Below are positions 26,333 to 35,182 of a stretch of 64,000 bases of DNA, one piece after another. This DNA comes from Puia sp. Lineage in GTDB: Bacteria > Bacteroidota > Bacteroidia > Chitinophagales > Chitinophagaceae. A program made the position numbers and the translations under genes. The notes below the pieces were generated by a model. That model did not search any database. It was not told the DNA's origin and saw nothing but the letters and a program-made list of their open reading frames with translations. The stretch is taken from NCBI GenBank assembly GCA_031292515.1, contig JARLGZ010000269.1, positions 434,001 through 498,000 on the forward strand, given 5' to 3'. Position 1 is the first letter of the stretch; every line of letters begins with the position of its first letter.

Positions 26333-27577
26333 ATGTCCCACACAGCCATCTGGATCCTCTCATTGATATCGATAGCAGGCGTCATCATCCGGCCTTTCAA
26401 AACACCGGAAGTCGCGTGGGCCGTCACCGGCGCCGTACTTTTGGTCCTGCTCGGTCTGATATCCCCTTCCGACGGCCTCAGGGGAATCGCGAATGGGACC
26501 GATGTCTACCTGTTTTTGACCGGGATGATGCTGCTCGCAGAGACGGCGCGCGAAGAGAAACTCTTTGACTGGCTGGCGGCTCACGCCACCAAATGGGCCA
26601 AGGGATCCCCCAAAAGACTGTTCCTCCTGATCTATGGGGTAGGAGTCGTGGTCACCGCCTTTTTATCGAATGATGCCACAGCCGTGGTCCTGACCCCCGC
26701 CGTAGCCGCGGCCGTCAAAGCGGCGAAAGTGGAGAAACCACTGCCTTACCTGTTAATTTGCGCATTCATCGCCAACGCGGCTTCTTTCCTCCTGCCTATC
26801 TCCAACCCGGCGAACCTGGTGATCTATGGCCGCCAACTGCCGCCCCTGCTTGAGTGGATTCCGCAATATATCCTGCCCTCGGTCTTCGCCATCGTCGTCA
26901 CCTGTCTGGGATTGTATTTTACACAGAGAAAGGAGTTGAAAGGGCAAGTGGAAACCGATATCCCGGTACCCGCTCTGTCGGGAGGAGCAAAGACAGCGCT
27001 TGCAGGCATCGCGGTAACAGCATTTGTCCTGCTCATCTCCTCGGCCCTCGATAGTCCGCTGGGTCTCCCGACCGCGATTACAGGGGTGCTGGTATCGGCC
27101 ATCGTCCTTCTTTGGACAAAAAAGAAGCCCTGGACCATACTGAAAGGAATATCCTGGTCCGTGATTCCACTCGTGGCAGGCCTGTTTGTAATCGTCGAGG
27201 CGCTCAATAAGACCGGGCTGATCCGTACCCTTGTTTCCACCCTTCAGCAAAGTGTCGGCCGTTCTGTAACCGCTGCCGCCTGGGGCAGCGGCATCGTCAC
27301 CGCCTTTGCCGCCAACCTCATGAACAACCTGCCTGCCGGCCTCATAGCAGGCAATACCATCCAGGCCGGGCAGGTGCCCGCCATCATAAAAACAGCAACC
27401 CTGATCGGTATAGATTTGGGGCCCAATCTCTCCATAACCGGTTCTCTCGCCACCATCCTCTGGCTGGTGGCCTTGCGGCGGGAAGGACAGCACATCAGCG
27501 CCTGGACCTTCCTGAAACTGGGCTGCCTGGTCATGACCACAGCCCTCCTGTCTTCCCTCGCAGCCCTTTGGTTGTGA
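26333..27577 (+). CDS. ArsB/NhaD-superfamily permease
   Basis: 414 residues with about eleven to twelve membrane segments. Family signatures: LTGMMLLAETAREEKLFDWLA, FLSNDATAVVLTPA and NLMNNLPAGLIAG. Best guess is an anion or arsenite efflux pump of the ArsB type. No arsR, arsC or other ars gene is nearby, so the substrate is open. A GTG at 26312 would add seven residues; ATG at 26333 is preferred. Confidence 0.8.
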   Translation: MSHTAIWILSLISIAGVIIRPFKTPEVAWAVTGAVLLVLLGLISPSDGLRGIANGTDVYLFLTGMMLLAETAREEKLFDWLAAHATKWAKGSPKRLFLLIYGVGVVVTAFLSNDATAVVLTPAVAAAVKAAKVEKPLPYLLICAFIANAASFLLPISNPANLVIYGRQLPPLLEWIPQYILPSVFAIVVTCLGLYFTQRKELKGQVETDIPVPALSGGAKTALAGIAVTAFVLLISSALDSPLGLPTAITGVLVSAIVLLWTKKKPWTILKGISWSVIPLVAGLFVIVEALNKTGLIRTLVSTLQQSVGRSVTAAAWGSGIVTAFAANLMNNLPAGLIAGNTIQAGQVPAIIKTATLIGIDLGPNLSITGSLATILWLVALRREGQHISAWTFLKLGCLVMTTALLSSLAALWL

Positions 27578-27634
27578 TAGTCACCCCGAGGTCCCATTTC
27601 CGCTGCCCATACCGCCACAATGGTTGAAAGCCGC

Positions 27635-27664
27635 AAAAAAAGGCCGCCCCGTAAACGGGCGGCC
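27635..27664 (-). terminator. Terminator of the htrA gene
   Basis: GGCCGCCC at 27642-27649 pairs with GGGCGGCC at 27657-27664. Read on the minus strand, the hairpin is followed by seven T residues. It is 30 bases after the protease stop. Confidence 0.85.
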
Positions 27665-27694
27665 AGGAACCCTATTATGAAAACAAAAAGAAAC

Positions 27695-29200
27695 TTATTT
27701 CTTAAAGTCGTTGATTCCGTAATAATACACATCCTTGCCATTCGGGTAGACCCCTTCGAGCTGGAAATTGCTGTTTTGCCTGCTCAACGCCTCCCTGAGC
27801 TCATCGACACTCTTCACCGGGATACCACCCACCTTCGTGATGATGAAACCGGGATGCATATTGGTCTGGCTGCCGATAACGCCCTCATGGATATTGTTGA
27901 CCACGACGCCTCCGCTGATACCCATCCTGGCAGCGTCTTCCCGGCTAAGATCCGAGAACTCCGCACCCAAGGATTCGACGGCGGCTGATTTCATACTGGC
28001 GAAACTGCCCATCTTATTCTTCAGCACGGCCTGAGCGGTCTGCTCCGATCCATTACGCAGGTAGGTGATCTTTATGGCATCTCCCGGCTTCTGCCTGGCG
28101 ATCAGCTCGGCCAGTTGTGCGTCGGAATTGACGGATACGTCGTTGATCCGGACGATCACATCCCCTTTCTTAATCCCGGCCTCACCGGCAGCCCCGTTCG
28201 GGTCCACCTCGATCACATACACGCCATCCACATCGCTGTTGATACCCAGCTCCTTCTTCTTCGAATCCTCCAATCCTTCAGGCGCCATGCTGATACCGAG
28301 ATAGCCCCGCTGGACAGAACCGAATTTCATGATATCCCCGATCACCTTCTTCATCAGGTTGGAAGGAACGGCATACGCATAGCCGGCAAAGGATCCTGTC
28401 GGAGAGGCGATCGCCGAGTTGATGGCAATCAATTCCCCGTTTGTGTTGACCAGGGCTCCTCCGCTGCTGCCCGGGTTGACGGCGGCATCCGTCTGGATAA
28501 AAGATTCGACAGGGGCGCTGGCATGCGTATTAATGCCGATATTCCTCGATTTGGCGCTTACAATCCCCTGCGTGACCGTGACGTCCAGGTTCAAAGGATA
28601 GCCAATGGCCAATACCCACTGCCCCAGCTTCACCTCATCCGAATTCCCGATGGTCATGACGGGCAGATTCCTGGCATCGATCTTTATCAGCGCCAGGTCC
28701 GTGTTCGGATCGGTACCGATCACCTTGGCGGCATAGTTCTTCCGGTTATTGAGGGTCACCGTGATCTCGGTGGCGCCATTTACCACATGGTTGTTGGTGA
28801 CGATATAACCGTCCTCGCTGACCACCACGCCCGAACCGGATGCGCGCTGATCGGGCGTCTGACCCCCGCGCCCGCCGCCATCTCCAAAGAATCTCTTAAA
28901 CAGGTCTCCGCCAGGCATGTCGCCAAAAGGATTCTGATCCCCCTGATCGGGAGATTCCTGACCCGCGACCTGTTTGTAGCGGGTGGTTGTCTTAATATGA
29001 ACTACAGCCGGGACCGCCGCCGAAGCAGCCTTCTCAAAATCGACCGGCTGGGTTGCCGTCGGGGTGTAGGATGTCTTAAAGACCGGCGTCCGGGTCGTGT
29101 CCGTCACACTGTTAAAGGGCGCTTTCCCATTGGCAAATAATAAAGACCCCCCGATGACTGCAATCGCACCAAGGAGCATCGCCTTGCTTTTCATTTTCAT
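27695..29200 (-). CDS. degP: Do/HtrA-type periplasmic serine protease
   Basis: 501 residues with a signal or anchor (MKMKSKAMLLGAIAVIGGSLLFA in two parts). Catalytic triad: H138 (NNHVVNG), D168 (NTDLALIKI), S246 (NPGSSGGALVN). Two PDZ domains follow (about 290-390 and 405-500). Degrades or refolds damaged envelope proteins. An acidic/Gly-rich loop lies before the catalytic domain (85-120). The symbol follows the best-known relative; DegP versus DegQ-like cannot be settled here. Confidence 0.9.
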   Translation of the reverse strand: MKMKSKAMLLGAIAVIGGSLLFANGKAPFNSVTDTTRTPVFKTSYTPTATQPVDFEKAASAAVPAVVHIKTTTRYKQVAGQESPDQGDQNPFGDMPGGDLFKRFFGDGGGRGGQTPDQRASGSGVVVSEDGYIVTNNHVVNGATEITVTLNNRKNYAAKVIGTDPNTDLALIKIDARNLPVMTIGNSDEVKLGQWVLAIGYPLNLDVTVTQGIVSAKSRNIGINTHASAPVESFIQTDAAVNPGSSGGALVNTNGELIAINSAIASPTGSFAGYAYAVPSNLMKKVIGDIMKFGSVQRGYLGISMAPEGLEDSKKKELGINSDVDGVYVIEVDPNGAAGEAGIKKGDVIVRINDVSVNSDAQLAELIARQKPGDAIKITYLRNGSEQTAQAVLKNKMGSFASMKSAAVESLGAEFSDLSREDAARMGISGGVVVNNIHEGVIGSQTNMHPGFIITKVGGIPVKSVDELREALSRQNSNFQLEGVYPNGKDVYYYGINDFKK

Positions 29201-29401
29201 TTTTATGGTTTATTGTTTTTTAAAAATCAGATTACGCCATATCCAACGATGTACGAAGAATATCGTTTGAAAAGACCTGTTAATAAAAAGATAAACCGGG
29301 AATCGATGAAAGTCAATGCGGAAAAGGGTTTTGCCCGTTTTGCGTATCGTTAAAACTTTTGTAAATACGGACCGGCGCGTCCGGAATGTCCGAAAAAATT
29401 C
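29201..29401. other. AT-rich leader of htrA
   Basis: About 200 bases between the htrA start and the repeat tract. It is AT-rich next to the start (TTTTATGGTTTATTG). No clear promoter element or RNA gene was recognised. Confidence 0.4.
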
Positions 29402-29520
29402 GTAGATGGCTATTGCCAATGGGTAGATGGCTGATGCTGATTTCCGGATGGCTGATGCCAGTTCGCGGATCGCCGATGCTAATTCCTGGATCGCTGTTGC
29501 TAATTCGTAGCTGGCTGTTG
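29402..29520. repeat. Six imperfect 21-22-base tandem units
   Basis: Units of the type GTAGATGGCTGATGCTGATTT, CGGATGGCTGATGCCAGTT and GGATCGCTGTTGCTAATTC follow one another, running into the last codons of the gene at 29500. On the minus strand one frame stays open through the array and gives a 7-residue pattern (SNSDPGI, SIGDPRTGI, SHPEISI). It is out of frame with the gene and beyond its stop. Confidence 0.8.
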
Positions 29521-30306
29521 CTTGCTGGTTGTAGTGTCGGGGTGCTCCCTCTTCCAGTTCTCGGAAAAGGTTTTGGCGGATTCCGAGATGAACTGGTAAT
29601 ATTGATAATCGGTCTCGAAGGTCTGCAGAAACTCATAGGACGGCCGGTACTCGCGCATAAAAGTGTCGATGGCCGGAGGCTCCAGACCCGTGATCCTTTT
29701 CACAAGCGTCTTCGAGAACCGGTGGTCTATATATTTATCCCTCTCCTCCTCCTCGAGGCGTTTCTGGAAAGCTTCCATCCGGCGATTCGCCGCGGCATCG
29801 AAGAAGATCAGATCGAAATCGAGACCCACACCCAGGCCCGCACCCCGCTGCTTCATTTTCATGTTGTCCACCATACCGCGGTCATAATCGAAGACCTTTT
29901 TATACTCTTTCCTGGTCTGCAGGGAGTCGAGCTTATAATTCTTGGACCATACGAGCACTGTCGCCATCGTATCGGCGTCCACCTGCAGACTCATATCGAA
30001 GGGAACACCGGCATTTAATTGGTTGACGGCGAATTTGGAAGTAGGCTTGCCCAGATAAGAGAAATAGATCGAATCCCGCATGGACAACCGGATATGATAG
30101 CGCCCGGCCGAATCGGTCATGGTGCCGGCGCCCGAAGTGGCCACTACGCTCACCCCCGCCATCGGGAAAGACTGGGAACGATCATATACCGTCCCTTTGA
30201 CGTCTATCCGGTCTATTTGTCCGATCGCAGGGAGGGCAGACGCCGTCAGCAGGAATAAAAAGAATACTGTAAAATAATTCTTTGGCAAAAGTTTTGGGTT
30301 TATCAA
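29500..30306 (-). CDS. Carboxypeptidase regulatory-like domain protein
   Basis: 268 residues. Signal peptide (about 1-30), then a CarboxypepD_reg-like beta-sandwich (about 34-115: VKGTVYDRSQSFPMAGVSVV, then DSAGRYHI and DSIYFSYLG). A charged helical region (about 140-260) follows. Such proteins are envelope components in Bacteroidota; specific role unknown. The extreme C-terminus (TTTSKQQPATN) overlaps the repeat tract. Confidence 0.8.
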   Translation of the reverse strand: MINPKLLPKNYFTVFFLFLLTASALPAIGQIDRIDVKGTVYDRSQSFPMAGVSVVATSGAGTMTDSAGRYHIRLSMRDSIYFSYLGKPTSKFAVNQLNAGVPFDMSLQVDADTMATVLVWSKNYKLDSLQTRKEYKKVFDYDRGMVDNMKMKQRGAGLGVGLDFDLIFFDAAANRRMEAFQKRLEEEERDKYIDHRFSKTLVKRITGLEPPAIDTFMREYRPSYEFLQTFETDYQYYQFISESAKTFSENWKREHPDTTTSKQQPATN

Positions 30307-30598
30307 GCCCGAAAACTACGCCATGACAAATTGATAACCCAAAAACAAGGGGGCTTTTAACAATTATTTTTTTGTTTCCTACAGGCCCGAACCGTCGCCG
30401 GCATTAATTTATATAAATATTATTTAATTTGTTTTCGTTCGCCCCCGGATTTTGGCGGTTCACCGATTTTCAGGATTTTTTAATGCGGGTGGTTTGCCTT
30501 TCGCACCGATCGCGGCCACCTTCTCAATACGACCGCGTCATTATCCGATGCCGCCGCCGGGAATAGACCGGGACGGGATGATGAGAGATCCGTACCCG
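30307..30598. other. Gap with no recognised gene
   Basis: About 290 bases upstream of the carboxypeptidase-regulatory-like gene and downstream of the YdcF gene. An AT-rich core (about 30400-30430) may hold the promoter. No exact TAnnTTTG element on the minus strand was spotted. Confidence 0.4.
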
Positions 30599-31264
30599 TT
30601 ACACGAGGTGCTTGTCGTACCCGTTTTTCACCAGCCATTCATAAGACCGCCATACCTCCTCCGGTATTTCCTGGTAGATCTGAAATCCTTTTGACGGATA
30701 GACCTTGATGCGTTGCAGGTCGCCGACCATGCTGTTGATGATCTGCTCAGGCAGCAGATCGGGGGTCGTATATTCTTCAAAAGACAATAAAGGCGAAGTG
30801 ACGATGATCTTTTTATCAGGCAGGTGAACCTTGCACGTGGCATAGCTTCTTTTTTCCATATAAGGCTTCTGCACGACGATAAAGGATTGCGGATCGAGAT
30901 GCTTCTCCCGGAGCAGGGCTTGCGTGAATTGGATATTTTCCCCGGTATTCGTAGATCTGTTTTCGACCAGGATCGCTTCCGCAGGCACCCCGCGGGTAAG
31001 GGCAATCCGCGCCAGCTGGTCGGCTTCAGGTTCTGTCCACATCAGTTTGGTAAGTCTCCCCAAACCGCCCGAAAAAATCAGAAGAGGAGCCCATCCCTCC
31101 AGGTAGAGATCCGCGGCCCGGTCTGCCACCCGGAGATCATAACTGCCTAATACCAATATGCAATCCGATTTCCCGATCGGATGATTCATATGATGATAGT
31201 CCCAAAGTACCTTTGCGTGTGCTGCCGTTTCTTCATTGATCATATCGTTCCGTTTCGCCCCCAA
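30599..31264 (-). CDS. YdcF/DUF218 family protein
   Basis: 221 residues. The core CILVLGSYDLRVADRAADLY, then IFSGGLG, E-rich ARIALTRGVPAEAILVENRS and TNTGENIQFT match the DUF218 fold (SanA/YdcF group). No signal peptide or membrane helix, so it is a soluble cytoplasmic member. An ATG at 31243 is a possible shorter start. Function of this family is unclear; nucleotide binding has been suggested for some members. Confidence 0.82.
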   Translation of the reverse strand: MGAKRNDMINEETAAHAKVLWDYHHMNHPIGKSDCILVLGSYDLRVADRAADLYLEGWAPLLIFSGGLGRLTKLMWTEPEADQLARIALTRGVPAEAILVENRSTNTGENIQFTQALLREKHLDPQSFIVVQKPYMEKRSYATCKVHLPDKKIIVTSPLLSFEEYTTPDLLPEQIINSMVGDLQRIKVYPSKGFQIYQEIPEEVWRSYEWLVKNGYDKHLV

Positions 31265-31385
31265 ATTACCATCTTACAGCGATTTTTTGAATAAATAGTC
31301 GTAAATTACCTGTCTATCGCATATGACTACAGCCTGATCGAAAAACTGTAAAATGATTTGCCGATAATCGTCCAAAAAATACCGG

Positions 31386-33188
31386 ATGAAAGCTGCCACA
31401 GAAAGATCGTTGATAATTGTCATCATCCTGGCCGTGATAAGCGTGGTTGCTATAATAGCTGTCTCCGTCTGGCAGTCGGAACGGTTACAAGACACGGCCG
31501 ATAGTATCCGGCATACGAACTCGGTATTGTTTCGTACCAAAGACGTTGTTTCGGCCTACGTACAATATGAGCTTAGTGTAAAGAATTTTCTGGTCTCCGG
31601 CGATAGCAGCCTGCTCCCGCTCTCGCGGCAGTCTTCGGACCTGTTGTATGCGCAGCTCGATACGCTCCGCGAACTGACAAAAGACAATCCCCTGCAACAA
31701 AAAAGACTGGATACGCTCCGGCGCACCGTCGACGACAACCGGCAGGTATTGGACAGCAGCACAGCCCTCCTGCTCCTCGGCAGGAGACAGGATGCCGGCG
31801 ACCTGATCGCCTCCCGGGAAGGACAAGATTTTGTCACCCGTGTCCAATCCCTGCTGGGTCGTCTGCAATCGGAGGAGAACCAACTGCTGGCAATTCGCAG
31901 GATAGCCAATCAACGCGTAAAATCGCGTTTGCAGGAGGTGTTTATGGGATTGATCATCGTGGTAGGGATCCTCATCATCGTAGTCGTCCGTAAAATCCGT
32001 GCCGATATCGTCAGGCGAAAAGAAGACGCAAGACGGTTGAGCCTGTTCAGCCAGGAACTGGAACGGCAGGTGCTGAGCAAGACGGCAGACCTGCAGGCCT
32101 CTGAAGAGAAATACAGGACGATCTTCTACAAGAGCCCCCTCCCAAAATGGATATATGACCAGGAGACCCTCCGGTTTATGGAAGTGAACGAGGCCGCCAT
32201 CCTTCATTATGGATATAAGGAACATGAATTCCTCTCCATGACTATCAGGGACATACGCCCCCCCGAGGACGTGAATGACCTGCTGGACGATATAAAAGAC
32301 GCGACAAGACAAAACGGGGAGACCCGTCATGGAGTCTGGCGCCACCTGAAGAAGAATGGCGAGCCGATCGTCGTGGAGATCACCGCCCATTCAATCTTCT
32401 ACAATAACCGCAAGGCCAGGATGGTCGTCGTAAACGATGTCACCCGGCAGAAACGGGGAGAAGCGATTATGAAGCAGCTAAACGAAGACCTGCGGAAGAG
32501 GGCCTCGGAACTGGCAGCCTCCAACGCCGAGCTGGAACGATTCGCCTATATCGCATCACATGACCTGCAGGAGCCCCTGCGCATGGTCAGCAGTTTCTTA
32601 CAGCTGCTGAAAAAGAAGTACAAAGACCGGCTGGATGAAAAGGCGAACCAGTATATACACTTTGCGGTAGACGGATCGGAACGGATGAAAGGCCTGATCC
32701 TGGACCTCCTCGAATATTCCAGGCTGGGTTTCAGCAAGGAGAATTTCGGGGAAGTAGACCTGGACCACGTAGTAACAGAGGTAAAGCAGATGTTCGCGGA
32801 AAAAATAAAGAACGCAGGGGCCCATATAGAAACGAGGGCACTCCCGGTCGTGCATGCCGACAAGATCCAGATGGGGCAGTTGTTCCAGAACCTCATCAGC
32901 AATGCATTGAAATATCGAGGTCCCGAAAAGCCGCTGATCCGTCTCGAAGCCATCGAATGGCCGGAACACTGGCTGTTTAAAGTCAGCGACAACGGCATCG
33001 GGATCGACCCGCAGTTTTTCGAGAAAATATTCGTCATTTTTCAGCGCCTTCATACCCGTAGCGAGTATTCCGGCACGGGGATTGGCCTTGCCATCTGTAA
33101 GAAGATCGTAGAAAGACATGGCGGCAGGATCTGGGTAGAATCGGAAATGGAAAAGGGGAGTACGTTTTTTTTTACAATCCTTAAATAA
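31386..33188 (+). CDS. Membrane PAS-histidine kinase
   Basis: 600 residues. Two membrane helices (about 9-29 and 187-202) flank a helical extracytoplasmic sensor of CHASE3-like character. A linker helix, a PAS domain (about 240-355) with the WRHLKKNG edge, HisKA with H392 (IASHDLQEPLRMV) and a HATPase domain (NLISNALKYR, DNGIGI, GTGIGLAI) follow. This is the phytochrome-like kinase class with the HDLQEPL box. It is followed 34 bases on by a stand-alone receiver of the matching Rcp1-like type. Confidence 0.9.
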   Translation: MKAATERSLIIVIILAVISVVAIIAVSVWQSERLQDTADSIRHTNSVLFRTKDVVSAYVQYELSVKNFLVSGDSSLLPLSRQSSDLLYAQLDTLRELTKDNPLQQKRLDTLRRTVDDNRQVLDSSTALLLLGRRQDAGDLIASREGQDFVTRVQSLLGRLQSEENQLLAIRRIANQRVKSRLQEVFMGLIIVVGILIIVVVRKIRADIVRRKEDARRLSLFSQELERQVLSKTADLQASEEKYRTIFYKSPLPKWIYDQETLRFMEVNEAAILHYGYKEHEFLSMTIRDIRPPEDVNDLLDDIKDATRQNGETRHGVWRHLKKNGEPIVVEITAHSIFYNNRKARMVVVNDVTRQKRGEAIMKQLNEDLRKRASELAASNAELERFAYIASHDLQEPLRMVSSFLQLLKKKYKDRLDEKANQYIHFAVDGSERMKGLILDLLEYSRLGFSKENFGEVDLDHVVTEVKQMFAEKIKNAGAHIETRALPVVHADKIQMGQLFQNLISNALKYRGPEKPLIRLEAIEWPEHWLFKVSDNGIGIDPQFFEKIFVIFQRLHTRSEYSGTGIGLAICKKIVERHGGRIWVESEMEKGSTFFFTILK

Positions 33189-33222
33189 ATAAACCTCAAT
33201 CATATTAAAACCCTGGATAACC

Positions 33223-33654
33223 ATGAAAGAAGTACACATCCTGCTCGTCGATGACAACGAGGGCGATATCCTGCTGACCGTCGAAGCACTCAACGAAGCC
33301 AGGATCATCAACAAGATCTCCGTCGCACGCGATGGGGTAGAAGCGCTTCGTTTTTTGAACAAGGCCGCGGAATACCGCGACGCCGAGACACCGGACCTCA
33401 TCCTGCTGGATATCAACCTGCCGAAAATGGACGGCATGGAGGTCCTGGCCCTGATAAAAAAAGACCAGGACCTCAGGAGAATCCCGGTAATCATGCTCAC
33501 TACCTCGTCTTCTGAACGGGATATCCTCGCCTCTTACGACAACCATGCCAATTGTTATATCACCAAACCGGTCGACCTGGACCGGTTCATGAGCGTAGTA
33601 AGGACGATCGAAGACTTCTGGATCAGTATCGTGAAACTCCCTACAACAGCCTAA
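33223..33654 (+). CDS. Single-domain Rcp1-like response regulator
   Basis: 143-residue receiver only, with phosphoacceptor D63 (LILLDINLPKMDG), acidic pair D10/D11 and K108-region TTSSSERD. No output domain. It probably shuttles phosphate between the membrane kinase upstream and another protein, or acts by binding. It lies 3 bases before the next kinase gene. Confidence 0.9.
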   Translation: MKEVHILLVDDNEGDILLTVEALNEARIINKISVARDGVEALRFLNKAAEYRDAETPDLILLDINLPKMDGMEVLALIKKDQDLRRIPVIMLTTSSSERDILASYDNHANCYITKPVDLDRFMSVVRTIEDFWISIVKLPTTA

Positions 33655-33657
33655 CCT

Positions 33658-35115
33658 ATGCGACACGCGAATCCATCATTAAATATCCTCGTCACCGAAG
33701 ACAACCCGGGAGACTTCGTACTGCTGGAAGAGTCGCTGCGGTCGACGGAGCTGGGGATCGGGAAAATATACCATGCCGCCCTTCTTTCGGAAGCCCTGTC
33801 AATCCTGTCCACAGAGCCGGTCCACCTCGTGTTCCTCGATCTGCATTTGCCGGATAGCTCGGGTATCGAGTCCTATACCAGCCTCAGCGAGGCGGCACAA
33901 CGGATCCCCGTGATCCTGCTGACGGGTATGACGGACACCAATACCGCCTTGCAAGCCCTGCTCCTGGGCGCCCAGGACTACCTGATAAAGGGAGAATTTG
34001 ACGGCAAACTGCTTGCCCGCGCCATCCGCTATAGCATCGAACGCAAACGAAACCTGGAAAACCTGCGTGACAGCGAAGAGCGTTACCGCGAGCTTTTTAA
34101 CAACAACCCGATGCCTATGTGGGTCTTCGATGCCGAGACCTTCCAGTTCCTCGAAGTGAACGAAGCGGCCGTCCATCACTATGGCTATACCTATGAGGAA
34201 TTCCTGGGGAGGACCATCCTCTCCATCCGGCCCCGCGAAGACGCCGAACGGCTGAGACGGGAAGTGGCAACCGGTTTGTTGTCCAGAGACGTTTTGAAGA
34301 AAGGGGTCTGGAAACATTTAAAAAAGAATGGGGACGTGATCTTCGTCGAGATCGCGTCCCATAACATAGAATACATGAACAGGAGAGCCGTGCTCGCCCT
34401 GGCCAATGACGTTACGGAGAAGATCCGGCTCGAGAAAGAACTCCATGAGCAAAGGATCCTGGAGCAGAAACAAATCACCGAAGCCGTCATCCTGGCCCAG
34501 GAACGGGAAAGGACCGAGATCGGGAAGGAACTGCACGACAATGTGAACCAGATCCTGGGAGCCACCAGCCTCTATATCAATACGGCGATGACCGATGACA
34601 CGATGCGCCAGGGTCTCCTCGAACGCAGCATAGAGTTTATCAGCAATGCCATCAACGAGATCCGGAAAATCTCGAAATCCCTTATCACGCCCGGAATCCG
34701 CGAGATCGGGCTGATCGAGTCGATCGAAGACATCATAGAAGACGTGAAGCTGGCCGGGAGCATGAAGATAGAATTCGACAAAGGAGGCTTCCCGGAAGAA
34801 AGTATCGACGATCGCCGAAAGCTGACGATCTTCCGGATCATCCAGGAGCAACTGAATAACATTATCAAACATGCCAAAGCATCGGAAGTCCTGATCAGGC
34901 TGGGCCTCGAAGGAGAGAATATCCGGCTGGTAGTGGGTGATAACGGGCGTGGGTTCGATACCACCCGGCATCGCAAGGGCGTGGGGATCACCAATATCAT
35001 CAGCCGTACCGAACTCTTCAACGGCCAGGTCGATATCCGCTCCAGCCCGGGGGAAGGCTGCACACTGACCGTTGATCTTCCCGTCGCCCAGGCCGGCGAC
35101 ACGATGGCTCCCTGA
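33658..35115 (+). CDS. Receiver-PAS-histidine kinase (NarX/DesK class)
   Basis: 485 residues, no membrane helix. Receiver (about 8-125) with D61 (VFLDLHLPDSSG), PAS (about 135-255) closely resembling that of the kinase at 31386 (both have GVW(R/K)HLKKNG), then a HisKA_3-type dimerisation helix with ERTEIGKELHDNVNQILG and a HATPase ending GEGCTLTVDLP. With the two upstream genes it forms a phosphorelay, but no DNA-binding regulator is encoded beside it. Confidence 0.9.
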   Translation: MRHANPSLNILVTEDNPGDFVLLEESLRSTELGIGKIYHAALLSEALSILSTEPVHLVFLDLHLPDSSGIESYTSLSEAAQRIPVILLTGMTDTNTALQALLLGAQDYLIKGEFDGKLLARAIRYSIERKRNLENLRDSEERYRELFNNNPMPMWVFDAETFQFLEVNEAAVHHYGYTYEEFLGRTILSIRPREDAERLRREVATGLLSRDVLKKGVWKHLKKNGDVIFVEIASHNIEYMNRRAVLALANDVTEKIRLEKELHEQRILEQKQITEAVILAQERERTEIGKELHDNVNQILGATSLYINTAMTDDTMRQGLLERSIEFISNAINEIRKISKSLITPGIREIGLIESIEDIIEDVKLAGSMKIEFDKGGFPEESIDDRRKLTIFRIIQEQLNNIIKHAKASEVLIRLGLEGENIRLVVGDNGRGFDTTRHRKGVGITNIISRTELFNGQVDIRSSPGEGCTLTVDLPVAQAGDTMAP

Positions 35116-35182
35116 CAAGACCCTGGCCTGCTACCGGTCTGGGGTTGCCATGTTTTTTTGCCGTCTTTGGCGGGACCGCCTG

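Noticed and set aside
29402-29520. Possible CRISPR array
   Set aside because: Units are contiguous and imperfect at 21-22 bases, with no constant repeat alternating with unique spacers and no cas genes in the window. The same holds for 21749, 47512 and 56831.
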